This document shows positions 1 through 11,114 of a stretch of 64,000 nt of DNA, one piece after another. The notes below the pieces were generated by a model. The model ran no database searches. It was given only the letters and a program-made list of their open reading frames with translations, and was not told the origin of the DNA. Position numbers and translations under genes: made by a program. The stretch's first letter is position 1, and each line of letters opens with the position of its first letter. Origin of the DNA: CAWHMS01 sp963830495 (GTDB taxonomy: Bacteria; Actinomycetota; Actinomycetes; Propionibacteriales; Nocardioidaceae); the NCBI GenBank assembly GCA_963830495.1, contig CAWHMS010000003.1, positions 815,901 through 879,900 on the forward strand, in the 5' to 3' direction.

Positions 1-2
1 AG

Positions 3-812
3 CGCGACCTCCCCACCTTTCTCGTGGGGCACGTCACCAAGGAGGGCGCGATCGCAGGGCCGCGCGCGCTCGAGCACATCGTCGACGTGGTGCTGCACTT
101 CGAGGGCGAGCGCAACTCGCGACTGCGACTGCTCCGCGCGATGAAGAACAGGTTCGGCCCGGTCGACGAGATCGGTTGCTTCGAGCTCACCGACGAGGGC
201 ATCGTCGAGGTCGCAGACGCGACCGGACTGTTCATCTCCCAGCACCCCGAGCCGATGTCGGGCACGTGCGTCACCGTCACCCTGGAGGGACGCAGGCCGC
301 TGCTCGCCGAGGTGCAGGCACTCGTCTCGCCGACCAACGCACCGCTGCCGCGTCGGGCAGTGAGCGGCCTCGACTCGTCCCGCGTCGCCATGGTGCTGGC
401 CGTGTTGCAGCGCCGGGTGCGGCTGCAGGTCGGACCACACGACGTGTACGCCGCAACCGTCGGCGGCGCCTCCGTCAAAGGACCGGCCGCCGACCTCGCG
501 GTCGCCATCGCGCTGGCCGGAGCCACCCTCAACACCGTCGTCCCCGCGGGCACGGTGGCGATCGGCGAAGTCGGCCTGGCTGGCGAGCTGCGGCGGGTGC
601 CGAACCTCACCCAGCGACTGACCGAGGCCGCGCGACTCGGCTTCCGGCGGGCGATCGTCCCGGTCGATCCCGGTCCGGCACCGACGTCCGTCCCCACCAT
701 CAGCGGCCTCACCGTGATCGAGTGCCCTGACCTCACCCATGCCCTCCGCACGCTCGGCGTCATCGGCGATGTCAAGGGCCGGCCCGAGACCGACCTGCAT
801 CTGGTCAGGTGA
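3..812 (+). CDS. radA: DNA repair protein RadA, C-terminal part (5' end outside window)
   Basis: The reading frame is open to the left edge, so the zinc finger and Walker A of RadA lie outside the window. What remains is the end of the RecA/KaiC-like ATPase core, including the RadA signature KNRFG (about residue 48 of the fragment), followed by a Lon-protease-like C-terminal domain (VKGPAADLAVAIALAG). RadA is a cytosolic DnaB-type helicase that drives branch migration in recombination. It lies directly before disA, the usual actinobacterial and Bacillus arrangement, and in Bacillus RadA is known to restrain DisA activity. The gene is intact as far as visible. Confidence 0.95.
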   Translation, partial: RDLPTFLVGHVTKEGAIAGPRALEHIVDVVLHFEGERNSRLRLLRAMKNRFGPVDEIGCFELTDEGIVEVADATGLFISQHPEPMSGTCVTVTLEGRRPLLAEVQALVSPTNAPLPRRAVSGLDSSRVAMVLAVLQRRVRLQVGPHDVYAATVGGASVKGPAADLAVAIALAGATLNTVVPAGTVAIGEVGLAGELRRVPNLTQRLTEAARLGFRRAIVPVDPGPAPTSVPTISGLTVIECPDLTHALRTLGVIGDVKGRPETDLHLVR

Positions 813-947
813 CGCTCGACTCGTGCCGGGTCAGGGCCGGCATGGTCGCACTCTGCGGAGTCCGGTCCAGTCCCGCACGGCGTCGAGCCGCGCACGGCCA
901 CGCACCTTAGACTGAGGCCCGCAGAGCTGCCGAGTGGAGGGGATCGC

Positions 948-2021
948 GTGGCTATCGACAACGCCGAGAGGCTGCGGGCAACGCTCGCGGCCGTGGCCCC
1001 CGGAACCGACCTCCGCGAGGGCCTCGAGCGCATTCTGCGTGGCCGCACCGGCGCGCTCATCGTGCTCGGACTGGACCGAGTCGTGGAGTCGATCTGCACC
1101 GGCGGCTTCACCCTCGACGTCGACTTCACAGCCACCGGCCTGCGGGAGCTGGCCAAGATGGACGGCGCCATCGTGTGCGATCGCGATGCCAGCCAGATCG
1201 TACGCGCGGGGGTGCACCTCATGCCCGACGCCTCGATTCCCACCACCGAGTCCGGCACCCGGCACCGAACGGCCGACCGGGTCGCGCGGCAGACCGGCCT
1301 GCCGGTCATCTCGGTGTCGCAGTCCATGCACATCATTGCCCTGTACGTCGGTGACCTGCGATACGTGCTCGAGGACACCGGCGCGATCCTGTCCCGAGCC
1401 AACCAGGCGCTGTCCACCCTGGAGCGTTACAAGCTGCGTCTCGACGAGGTGTCCGGCACGTTGTCGGCGCTGGAGATCGAGGACCTGGTCACCGTCCGCG
1501 ACGTCGCATCGGTGGTGCAGCGCTTGGAGATGGTGCTCCGCATCGCCCGCGAGATCGAGGGTTACGTGCTCGAGCTCGGCTCCGACGGTCGACTGCTGTC
1601 CCTCCAGCTCGACGAACTGGTCTCCGGTGTCGACGTGGAGCGGGAGCTGGTCGTCCGGGACTACGTGCCGGCGGGTCGGCGCGATCGTACCGTCGGCGAG
1701 GTTCTCGTCGACGTCGACGACCTCAGCGCGACCGAGCTGCTCGACATCGGGGCAGTGACCCGCCCTCTCGGGCTCGGCGGTCCGGAACATCTCGACAGTG
1801 CCGTGAGCCCACGCGGCTACCGCCTGCTGGCCAAGGTGCCGCGGCTCCCGTCGCCGGTGGTCGAGCGGCTCGTCGACCACTTCGGGACACTGCAGAAGCT
1901 GCTAGCGGCGAGCATCGACGACCTCCAGGCCGTCGACGGAGTCGGCGACACCCGGGCCCGGTCCGTGCGTGAGGGGCTGTCTCGGCTGGCTGAGTCGTCG
2001 ATCCTCGAGCGCTACGTCTGA
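948..2021 (+). CDS. disA: DNA integrity scanning diadenylate cyclase DisA
   Basis: DisA condenses two ATP into cyclic di-AMP and scans DNA for branched structures. The 357-residue protein has the usual full length. The N-terminal DAC domain carries both catalytic motifs, DGA at residues 72-74 and RHR at 105-107, so it should be active. A central helical spine follows, and a C-terminal helix-hairpin-helix domain (VDGVGDTRARSVREGL near residue 325) should bind branched DNA. The GTG start has a clear Shine-Dalgarno (GTGGAGGGG, 5 nt spacing). c-di-AMP usually controls osmolyte and potassium transport; a betaine-type ABC ATPase with CBS domains lies 30 kb downstream in this window. Confidence 0.97.
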   Translation: MAIDNAERLRATLAAVAPGTDLREGLERILRGRTGALIVLGLDRVVESICTGGFTLDVDFTATGLRELAKMDGAIVCDRDASQIVRAGVHLMPDASIPTTESGTRHRTADRVARQTGLPVISVSQSMHIIALYVGDLRYVLEDTGAILSRANQALSTLERYKLRLDEVSGTLSALEIEDLVTVRDVASVVQRLEMVLRIAREIEGYVLELGSDGRLLSLQLDELVSGVDVERELVVRDYVPAGRRDRTVGEVLVDVDDLSATELLDIGAVTRPLGLGGPEHLDSAVSPRGYRLLAKVPRLPSPVVERLVDHFGTLQKLLAASIDDLQAVDGVGDTRARSVREGLSRLAESSILERYV

Positions 2022-2038
2022 CGTCCGAACGGTCGTGC

Positions 2039-2044
2039 TATTCT
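2039..2044 (+). promoter_or_regulatory. Candidate -10 hexamer for the TetR gene
   Basis: TATTCT ends 7 nt before the GTG start of the TetR-family gene, and no Shine-Dalgarno is visible between them. This is the spacing expected for a leaderless actinobacterial transcript. The -35 would lie inside the end of disA. This is inference from spacing and sequence alone. Confidence 0.4.
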
Positions 2045-2051
2045 GCACAGC

Positions 2052-2648
2052 GTGACCAAAGGCGACGACACCCGGGCTGCGATCCTCGACGAGGCGGTCG
2101 ACATCGCCTCACGGGTGGGCTTCGAGGCGTTGACGATCGGCCAGCTGGCCGAGCGCACGTCGATGAGCAAGAGCGGGCTTTTCGCCCACTTCAAGTCCAA
2201 GGAGCAACTGCAGCTGCAAGCACTCGAACGAGCCCGGGCACGGTTCATCGACGTCGTGGTGCGGCCGGCTCTGAGCACGGCTCGAGGTGAGGGCCGGGCG
2301 CGCGCGCTGTTCGAAGGCTGGCTGGCGTGGATAGAGACGTCTTTGCCGGGAGGCTGTGTCTTCATCGCTGCTGCGGCCGAGGTCGACGACCGTCCTGGTG
2401 CCCTGCGCGACGCCGTGGTGCGGCACGAGCGCGACCTGCTGGAGATGATCCGGACGGTGGCAGGCACGGCCGTCAGTGAGGGCGAGTGGCGTGCCGATCT
2501 CGACCTCGACCAGTTCGCCTTCGAGCTGCACGGCGTACTGCTGGCCCATCACCACTCCTACCGACTGCTGCACTCGCCCGACGCCGCGACCCGCACCCGA
2601 GCGGCGTTCGAGGCCATGCTGGCCCGAGCCCGCACGACCACCGACTGA
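2052..2648 (+). CDS. TetR/AcrR family transcriptional regulator
   Basis: A 198-residue protein with an N-terminal TetR helix-turn-helix (AILDEAVDIASRVGFEALTI, then SMSKSGLFAHFKSKEQL, residues about 10-58) and a helical ligand-binding C-terminal half. It lies 19 bp before an alpha/beta hydrolase gene on the same strand, so the two probably form an operon and the hydrolase or its substrate pathway is the likely target. The ligand cannot be predicted. The GTG start has no Shine-Dalgarno and may be leaderless. Confidence 0.9.
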   Translation: MTKGDDTRAAILDEAVDIASRVGFEALTIGQLAERTSMSKSGLFAHFKSKEQLQLQALERARARFIDVVVRPALSTARGEGRARALFEGWLAWIETSLPGGCVFIAAAAEVDDRPGALRDAVVRHERDLLEMIRTVAGTAVSEGEWRADLDLDQFAFELHGVLLAHHHSYRLLHSPDAATRTRAAFEAMLARARTTTD

Positions 2649-2667
2649 GCTCCGAGGGGCAAGTGAC

Positions 2668-3606
2668 ATGACTCATCCCGCCGAACTGAAAAGCACGATC
2701 GTTCGTCCTATCGACCTTCACCATCAGGCGGCGCTGCGGCTCGCTGAGCACCTCGCCCCGGGTCTCGCCGCCCGCGTCGCTGCTCGGCTGTGGTTCACCC
2801 GGCCGGCCGTCCCCTCGGTGCGACCGCTGCCTCCGGGCGGCGAGGCGTTCACCGTCACCAGCCAGAGAGGTGCCGTGCGCGGGACTCGGTGGGGCGACGG
2901 CTCGCCGGTCTACCTGGTCCACGGCTGGGGTGGCGTCGGCGGTCAGTTCGCCGCGTTCGTGCCGCCACTGCTCACCGCGGGCCACCGCGTCGTCATGTTC
3001 GATGCGCCGTCTCACGGCGGCTCCGACTCGGGCCCGTCAGGCCCACAGCAGAGCAACGCCCTCGAGTTCGGGCGCGCGCTCGACGACGTCGCCGCCAGGT
3101 TCGGGCCGGCCCACACGGTGATCGGGCACTCTCTCGGCGCCCTGTCGACACTGCTGGCACTGCGCTACGGGTGGCTCGGCACCGACCGGCTCGTCCTGGT
3201 CGCCCCGATGCTGTCCGTCGACACCGCGATCGAGGTCTTCTCCTCAGCGCTGGCGCTCGGGCCACGCACCAGGGCGAGCCTGACCCGGCGGGTCGAGTCC
3301 CGCGTCGGGGAGCCGCTGTCGGTGTTCGCCGCCGATGCGCTGCTCGACGACGAGCTGCCCACGCTGGTCGTTCACGACGCCGGCGACCGGCAGGCGCCGT
3401 ATGCCGAGAGCCGCCGCTACGTCGAGCGGCATCCGGCGGCGACGCTGCTGACCACCACAGGTCTCGGTCACCATCGGGTGCTGCGTGACCCGGGTGTGGT
3501 CGCGGCGGTGATGGACCAGGTCAGCGGCAGGAGCGAGCCCACGGCAGACGCCAGCCAGCCCGCCGCCGCCGACTTGTCAGACCCTGAGCTGGCTATAGCC
3601 GGCTGA
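2668..3606 (+). CDS. Alpha/beta hydrolase
   Basis: A 312-residue cytosolic alpha/beta-fold hydrolase. The oxyanion-hole motif VHGWGG is followed by the nucleophile elbow GHSLG (Ser about 155), a late acid strand (LVVHDAGDRQ) and the catalytic His in LGHHRVL. I chose the ATG after CGAGGGGC because the longer upstream frame only overlaps the TetR gene. The substrate is unknown: an esterase, lipase-like enzyme or haloperoxidase-like hydrolase would all fit. It probably forms a two-gene unit with the preceding regulator. Its stop codon lies inside a long hairpin that probably terminates transcription. Confidence 0.88.
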   Translation: MTHPAELKSTIVRPIDLHHQAALRLAEHLAPGLAARVAARLWFTRPAVPSVRPLPPGGEAFTVTSQRGAVRGTRWGDGSPVYLVHGWGGVGGQFAAFVPPLLTAGHRVVMFDAPSHGGSDSGPSGPQQSNALEFGRALDDVAARFGPAHTVIGHSLGALSTLLALRYGWLGTDRLVLVAPMLSVDTAIEVFSSALALGPRTRASLTRRVESRVGEPLSVFAADALLDDELPTLVVHDAGDRQAPYAESRRYVERHPAATLLTTTGLGHHRVLRDPGVVAAVMDQVSGRSEPTADASQPAAADLSDPELAIAG

Positions 3607-3619
3607 GCTTCTGACAAGT
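3572..3619. terminator. Bidirectional stem-loop between convergent genes
   Basis: ACTTGTCAGA at 3572-3581 is perfectly repeated in inverted form as TCTGACAAGT at 3610-3619, and the interior also pairs in part around the palindrome GGCTATAGCC. The hairpin covers the hydrolase stop codon and ends 1 bp before the end of the convergent membrane-protein gene. There is no T-run, which is normal for high-GC hosts. A role as a shared terminator is inferred from position and symmetry. Confidence 0.7.
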
Positions 3620-3620
3620 G

Positions 3621-4367
3621 CTAGGTGACGTCGAAGTACGCCCGGGTCGGTTCGCCGCCGATCAGCCCCGCGACCACCCAGTAGCCACCCGGCTCGGCAG
3701 CATCGGCGGCGCCGCAGTTGCTGGTGGACCAGGAGCCGTTCCAGGTGAACTCGTAGGTTGCGGCAGGGTCGGGTCGCGGAACGAGCTGCTGGGCGGCGAG
3801 CCGAGCGGGACAGTCAGTGCTCGACCAGACCACGACGTCGCCCGACACCACCTGCACCTCGAGCGAGTCCGGGGTGATCCCCAGCGTGCAGGCGTCCGCT
3901 TCGAGGCTGGTGAACGAGAGCCGGGCGGTGCTCGGCTGGCCAGACTCGGCGTCGCTGACGTCGATCGCGAGGCCCACGTCACCAGGGTCGCAAGGCCCGG
4001 TGGGCTCCGCCAGCGGCCTCTTCGACGGCACCGACCCGGGCTCGGGGTCGCGACCGTCCGCCCGATCCTCCCCACGCGGGGTCACTGGGTCGTCGTCGGT
4101 GCGATCCTGGCCGCGGCCGGCTCGGTCGCCACCGCGGGTACCCGCCGGCGGTTTCTGAGCACCCGGCTCGGTCGGCTCGGCGGTGGAGGTCGCGTCGGGC
4201 GCCGCTGCACCGGACCCGGTCCCCGACGGCTGGCTCCCGTCGCCACCGGACGCGAACAGCACCCCCACCACGGTCACCAGGGCGACCAGCGCGGTCAGCA
4301 CGAGGAGCCGACGGGTCCAGTAGACACGGGCGGGGAGCGGGCCTCGAGGCTGGAGCATCGTGCTCAT
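3621..4367 (-). CDS. Membrane-anchored hypothetical protein with Pro/Gly/Glu-rich linker
   Basis: I do not recognise a named family. The 248-residue protein has a short basic N-terminus, one membrane segment (VLTALVALVTVVGVLFA, about residues 27-45), and a long low-complexity linker rich in Gly, Pro, Asp, Glu and Arg. A C-terminal domain of about 110 residues should lie outside the cell. This domain has two to four Cys, several Trp and beta-strand-like repeats, and looks like a secreted beta-sandwich. It is divergent from mutY with 53 bp between the starts. A nearby in-frame ATG at codon 4 is an alternative start. Confidence 0.65.
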   Translation of the reverse strand: MSTMLQPRGPLPARVYWTRRLLVLTALVALVTVVGVLFASGGDGSQPSGTGSGAAAPDATSTAEPTEPGAQKPPAGTRGGDRAGRGQDRTDDDPVTPRGEDRADGRDPEPGSVPSKRPLAEPTGPCDPGDVGLAIDVSDAESGQPSTARLSFTSLEADACTLGITPDSLEVQVVSGDVVVWSSTDCPARLAAQQLVPRPDPAATYEFTWNGSWSTSNCGAADAAEPGGYWVVAGLIGGEPTRAYFDVT

Positions 4368-4420
4368 CGCGACAACGCTAGCCCGCTGTCACCGCCATCC
4401 GTGGCATCATCGCCCCCGAC

Positions 4421-5302
4421 ATGCCCCACTCATCCCTTCACGCGCCGATCCTTGCGTGGTACGACGAGCACCGACGTGACCTACCGTGGCGGCGGCCAGG
4501 TGTCAGCGGGTGGCATGTGCTGGTCAGCGAGGCGATGCTGCAGCAGACGCCGGTGGCCCGGGTGCTGGCGCCGTACCAGGCATGGATGAGCCGATGGCCC
4601 ACGCCGGCATCTCTTGCCCAGGAGCCGGCGGGCGAGGCCGTGCGGATGTGGGGGCGACTCGGGTATCCGCGCCGCGCCCTCCGACTGCATCAGGCCGCGG
4701 CGGCGATCGACGCCGAGCACGACGGCATCGTGCCGTCGACCTACGCCGAGCTGCGCCGGCTCCCGGGCGTGGGGGACTACACGGCCGCGGCGGTCGCGGC
4801 CTTCGCCTATCACCGCCGGGCGCTGGTCCTGGACACCAACGTGCGGCGGGTGCTGAGCCGGATCGATGCAGGTGCCGAGTTCCCACCTGCGCAGCTGGCC
4901 GGCGCCGAGCGGGCGCGCGCAGCCGACGTACTGCCCGATGACGCCGGGACGTCGGCGCGGTGGAACGTCGCCGTCATGGAGCTCGGCGCACTCGTGTGCC
5001 GCGCCAGGGACGCCGCCTGCTTCCGCTGTCCGGTACAGAACCAATGTGCCTGGTACGCCGCCGGTCGGCCTCGCCATGCCGGCCCGCCGCGTCGTACTCA
5101 GACCTACGCCGGCACGGACCGCCAATGCCGGGGACGGATTCTCGGGCTGTTGCGCGACGCCGAGGGCCCGGTGCCGGCCGACGAGATCGCATCGTGCTGG
5201 GACGTCGCGGCTCAGCGCGAACGCGCAGTGGCCTCGCTGGTGCACGACGGCCTGGTCGTCCGTGTCGTCCAGCCCAGCGGCGACGCTTACCGACTCCCTT
5301 AG
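4421..5302 (+). CDS. mutY: A/G-specific adenine DNA glycosylase MutY
   Basis: MutY removes adenine mispaired with 8-oxoguanine. The 293-residue protein has the HhH-GPD core with catalytic Glu37 in SEAMLQQTP, the hairpin LPGVGDYTA (114-122) and catalytic Asp138 in VLDTNVRRVL. The [4Fe-4S] ligands are Cys193, 200, 203 and 209 with C-x6-C-x2-C-x5-C spacing. The C-terminal domain is short, which is common in actinobacterial MutY. Its place near radA-disA matches the mycobacterial order. The usual GYY motif reads GYP here, a small deviation. Confidence 0.95.
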   Translation: MPHSSLHAPILAWYDEHRRDLPWRRPGVSGWHVLVSEAMLQQTPVARVLAPYQAWMSRWPTPASLAQEPAGEAVRMWGRLGYPRRALRLHQAAAAIDAEHDGIVPSTYAELRRLPGVGDYTAAAVAAFAYHRRALVLDTNVRRVLSRIDAGAEFPPAQLAGAERARAADVLPDDAGTSARWNVAVMELGALVCRARDAACFRCPVQNQCAWYAAGRPRHAGPPRRTQTYAGTDRQCRGRILGLLRDAEGPVPADEIASCWDVAAQRERAVASLVHDGLVVRVVQPSGDAYRLP

Positions 5303-5426
5303 CCCGAAGGTCCGACGGGATCAGCGGCATGGCCACGATCCGGTCGGATCGCTGCGGATGCTCGACCGCCGATCGGCTGGTGGATAGCCTCGACACTGCC
5401 CGTCGCGCGCCCAGCAGGAGGATCGT

Positions 5427-6197
5427 GTGTCCGTACTTTCTCAGCTCGCCAACGCCCTGGAGTCCGGCACCGTCGAGGTGATCGACCTGACCGCGCCGCT
5501 GTCCAGCCAGACACCGATCCTGGTGCTGCCGCCCGAGCTCGGGCAGACGGCGCAGTTCCAACTCGAGGAGATCAGCCGGTACGACGACCGGGGTCCAGCG
5601 TGGTACTGGAACAACTTCCGCACCGGGGAGCACACCGGGACACACTTCGACGCACCGAACCATTGGGTGACGGGCAAGGATCTCGATGACGTGGCGTCGG
5701 TGCCGGCCGGCAACCTGGTCCGTCCGGCCGTCGTACTGGACTTCACCGCAGAGGTGGCCGCCGAACCGGACTTCCTGATCGAGGTCGAGCACCTGCGTGC
5801 GTGGGAGAGCGAGCACGGCGCCCTGCCGCTGGGAGGGTGGCTGCTCTTCCGTACGGGATGGGACTCGCGGACCACCCAGGAGGCGGCCCTCAACGCCGAC
5901 GAGACCGGTCCGCACAGCCCCGGACTCTCCGTGGAGGCAGCGCGTTGGGTGGCCGAGGAGTCGCCGGCGATCGGGATCGGGGTCGAGACCGTCGGCACCG
6001 ACGCCGGCGCTGCCCACTCGTTCGACCCGGCTTTTCCCTGCCACTCCTATCTCATGGGCAGCGACAAGTATGGCCTCACCCAGCTGCAGAATCTCGGCCG
6101 GCTGCCGGCCACGGGCGCCCTGCTGGTCACCGGTCCGCTGCCGATCGTGGGCGGGTCCGGCTCGCCGGCTCGGGTGTTGTCGCTGGTCGAGCACTGA
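5427..6197 (+). CDS. Cyclase family metal-dependent hydrolase (KynB / isatin hydrolase-like)
   Basis: A 256-residue member of the cyclase superfamily, which includes kynurenine formamidase and isatin hydrolase. It carries the metal-binding signature HTGTHFDAPNHW (about residues 71-82) and starts with the typical VIDLTAPLS strand. The family uses Mn or Zn to open amides or lactams. The start is GTG after AGGAGGATC. The stop overlaps the start of the next gene (TGATG), so the two enzymes are translationally coupled and probably act in one pathway. The substrate cannot be read from sequence. Confidence 0.85.
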   Translation: MSVLSQLANALESGTVEVIDLTAPLSSQTPILVLPPELGQTAQFQLEEISRYDDRGPAWYWNNFRTGEHTGTHFDAPNHWVTGKDLDDVASVPAGNLVRPAVVLDFTAEVAAEPDFLIEVEHLRAWESEHGALPLGGWLLFRTGWDSRTTQEAALNADETGPHSPGLSVEAARWVAEESPAIGIGVETVGTDAGAAHSFDPAFPCHSYLMGSDKYGLTQLQNLGRLPATGALLVTGPLPIVGGSGSPARVLSLVEH

Positions 6198-7849
6198 TGT
6201 ACGTCGCCGCGGTCGTCGGCCGGGCACTTGCGGGAGCAGGCATCGACCACGTCTTCGGAGTGGTGGGGTCGGGCAACTTCCATGTCACCAACGCCATGAT
6301 CGCGGCCGGAACCCGCTTCGTTGCGGCCCGCCACGAAGGCGGTGCCGCCACGATGGCCGACGCCTACGCGCGGATGAGCCGCACGGTCGCGGCGGTGACC
6401 GTGCACCAGGGCTGCGGGCTGACCAATGCGATGACCGGCCTCACCGAGGCGGCCAAGAGCCGAACACCGCTGGTCGTCGTGGCGGCTGAGGTGACCGAGC
6501 CGCGGTCCAACTTCTTCGTCGACCAGGAGGCGCTGGGCCGTGCGGTGGGCGCCGTACCGACCCGCATCTCGTCGGCGGAGACCGCGGCCGCCGAGGCACA
6601 CGCGGCAGTGGCGCTGGCCCGAGACCAACGGCGCACCGTGCTGCTCAACCTGCCGCTGGACGTCCAACGCCAACCGGTGACGTCGCCGCCGTCACCGCCG
6701 CCGCTACCGCGCGACAGGCAAGCGGGCGACCCTCACGCCGGCGCTGCCGACGACGCCGACCTTGCAGTGCTGGTGGCCACCCTGGCTGATGCCCGGCGGC
6801 CGGTGTTCGTGGCTGGTCGCGGCGCTCGTGGGGAGGGCTGTCGATCAGCGCTGGAGGAGCTGGCGGCGGCGTCCGGAGCGCTGGTGGCCACGTCGGCGGT
6901 GGCGAAGGGACTCTTCGTCGGCAATCCCTGGTCTCTGGACGTGTCTGGCGGCTTCGCCTCGCCGGTGGCTGCCGAGCTGGTCGGCCACGCCGACGTGATC
7001 GTCGGTTGGGGCTGTGCGCTGAACATGTGGACCATGCGGCACGGGCGGTTGATCGCCGACGACGCCACCGTGATCCAGGTCGACGACGACCGGGACGCGA
7101 TCGGGGCACACCGCGCGGGAGCCGTCGGGGTGGTCGGCGACGTCGCGGCGACCGCCCGGGCCGCCCTGGCGGTCCTCGACAAGGCGGCAAGCACCGGCTA
7201 CCGAACCGAGGCGGTCCGGGTCCGGATCGCAAGTGGAGTGCGGTGGCGGGACGTGCAGTACGCCGACACCGGCACCGACGAACGGATCGACCCCCGTACA
7301 CTCACGATCGCGCTCGACGACCTGCTACCCGCCGAGCGCGTCGTCGGCGTCGATTCCGGAAACTTCATGGGCTACCCGAGCATGTACTTGTCGGTGCCTG
7401 ACGAGTGGGGCTTCTGCTTCACCCAGGCGTTCCAGTCGATCGGGCTCGGGCTGGCCACGACGATCGGGGCCGCGCTCGCGCAGCCGCACCGCCTCGCGGT
7501 TGCCGCCCTCGGTGACGGCGGCGCCTTGATGGGTGCCAGCGAACTCGAGACCGTCGTACGGCTCGGTCTCCCGTTGGCCGTGATCGTGTACGACGACGAG
7601 GCCTACGGTGCCGAGGTGCATCACTTCGGCCCCGGCGGACATCGACTCGACACCGTCCAGTTCCCGCCGACCGACATCGCCTCGATCGCCCGCGGCTTCG
7701 GCTTCGAGGCCATCACCGTGCGCAGGAGGGACGACCTGGGTCCCGTTGCGGCCTGGGTAAGCGGCGATCGGAGTCAACCACTGCTCATCGACGCGAAGGT
7801 GACCAGCGGACCGTCCTGGTGGCTGGAGGAGGCGTTCCGCGTCCACTGA
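6197..7849 (+). CDS. Thiamine diphosphate-binding enzyme (acetolactate synthase / benzoylformate decarboxylase superfamily)
   Basis: A 550-residue protein with the three-domain layout of ThDP-dependent decarboxylases. The N-terminal PYR domain holds the catalytic Glu in ARHEGGAATMADAYAR, the middle domain is Rossmann-like, and the C-terminal PP domain holds the cofactor motif GDGG with VYDDEAYGAEVH about 25 residues later. The usual NN at the Mg ligand site is replaced by DD. The ATG start overlaps the stop of the cyclase gene. A pathway in which the cyclase opens a ring to a 2-oxo acid that this enzyme decarboxylates is possible but unproven. Confidence 0.85.
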   Translation: MYVAAVVGRALAGAGIDHVFGVVGSGNFHVTNAMIAAGTRFVAARHEGGAATMADAYARMSRTVAAVTVHQGCGLTNAMTGLTEAAKSRTPLVVVAAEVTEPRSNFFVDQEALGRAVGAVPTRISSAETAAAEAHAAVALARDQRRTVLLNLPLDVQRQPVTSPPSPPPLPRDRQAGDPHAGAADDADLAVLVATLADARRPVFVAGRGARGEGCRSALEELAAASGALVATSAVAKGLFVGNPWSLDVSGGFASPVAAELVGHADVIVGWGCALNMWTMRHGRLIADDATVIQVDDDRDAIGAHRAGAVGVVGDVAATARAALAVLDKAASTGYRTEAVRVRIASGVRWRDVQYADTGTDERIDPRTLTIALDDLLPAERVVGVDSGNFMGYPSMYLSVPDEWGFCFTQAFQSIGLGLATTIGAALAQPHRLAVAALGDGGALMGASELETVVRLGLPLAVIVYDDEAYGAEVHHFGPGGHRLDTVQFPPTDIASIARGFGFEAITVRRRDDLGPVAAWVSGDRSQPLLIDAKVTSGPSWWLEEAFRVH

Positions 7850-7859
7850 CCGCCCCAAC

Positions 7860-7913
7860 GCGCAAGATCCGACTCTCAGCCGGTCATAGCCGCTTCAGAG
7901 TCGGATCCTGCGC
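7860..7913. terminator. Long stem-loop between convergent ThDP-enzyme and clpC genes
   Basis: The 17-nt arm at 7860-7876 (GCGCAAGATCCGACTCT) is the inverse of 7897-7913 with a single mismatch, around a 20-nt loop. It lies 11 bp after the ThDP-enzyme stop and 27 bp after the clpC end. This is the position and shape of a bidirectional terminator. Confidence 0.8.
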
Positions 7914-7939
7914 GGGTGGGAAGGGGTGGGAGCGGGTGG

Positions 7940-10444
<2,505 letters not shown>

Positions 10445-10552
10445 CTGAACTCGCTCCTACCTGGTTGTGCGCTCGTCAACCATGCTAATGGCTGCCCCTA
10501 GCGGAGCGGCCCGCGACGGGATCCGCACCTGGACAACCACGGCCGCCGGGTC

Positions 10553-10590
10553 GGGTGTTCCCGCAGGGGTTCCGCCCTAGGCGAACACCC
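10553..10590 (-). promoter_or_regulatory. Stem-loop downstream of lsr2, containing a ClgR-like CGC-N5-GCG palindrome
   Basis: GGGTGTTC at 10553-10560 pairs perfectly with GAACACCC at 10583-10590, with a further AGGG/CCCT pairing inside, so this may be the lsr2 terminator. The right half also holds CGCCCTAGGCG (10573-10583). On the clpC strand this fits the CGC-Y-N-A-N-R-GCG core that I recall for the ClgR activator of clp genes, about 130 bp before the clpC start. The two readings compete, and neither can be settled from sequence alone. Confidence 0.45.
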
Positions 10591-10697
10591 TCGCGTGGTC
10601 CGGGCCTCGGCCAGGCACCTGCCTCGGCGAGATGCGGCTGCGGCCCGGGGCCTGCGGCCGGGCCAGACCAGGCCGCAACGTCGGCGGAGCAGCCGGC

Positions 10698-11027
10698 TCA
10701 GTTGGCCGCTTCGTAGGCCGCGCGGATCTCGGCGGGCACCCGGCCACGGTCGGAGACCTCGTAGCCGTTGTCCCGAGCCCAGGTCCGGATATCCGACGCG
10801 CTGGTCGAGCGGCGTGACCGTGCTCCGGACGACGTCCTGCGGGCGGCCCGGCCCGACAGCTTGCGGCCGGCGCCGACGTACTGCGCCATCGCCTCCCGCA
10901 ACTTCTTGGCGTTCGACGAGGAAAGATCAATCTCGTACGACGCGCCGTCGAGCCCGAACGTGATGGTTTCGTCGGCCTTGCCCCCGTCAAGGTCATCCTC
11001 GAGCAGGATTTGTACGCGCTGAGCCAC
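10698..11027 (-). CDS. lsr2: Lsr2-family nucleoid-associated protein
   Basis: Lsr2 is the actinobacterial H-NS-like xenogeneic silencer that bridges A/T-rich DNA. The 109-residue protein has the N-terminal dimerisation domain (VQILLEDDLDGG; the phrase ITFGLDGASYEIDLS) and a C-terminal DNA-binding domain with the AT-hook-like RGR motif at residues about 95-97. I chose the GTG at 11027, which gives the family's usual VAQRVQ start, with AAGGGA upstream. An ATG ten codons upstream gives an unusual N-terminus and is less likely. It sits between lysS and clpC, as in mycobacteria. Confidence 0.96.
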   Translation of the reverse strand: MAQRVQILLEDDLDGGKADETITFGLDGASYEIDLSSSNAKKLREAMAQYVGAGRKLSGRAARRTSSGARSRRSTSASDIRTWARDNGYEVSDRGRVPAEIRAAYEAAN

Positions 11028-11114
11028 GACTATGTCCCTTCCCACGGAATTCTTCATCCGACGCTAGCACCGAATTTTCGTGCGCGCGACCCGATCAATG
11101 TGAATCCGAATGGA

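Noticed and set aside
831..1880. A 349-codon minus-strand frame across disA
   Set aside because: It is antisense to a certain gene with intact motifs and has shadow-type composition.
4421..5302. MutY lacking the long NUDIX-like C-terminal domain
   Set aside because: The length is close to that of other actinobacterial MutY proteins, so it is not a sign of truncation.
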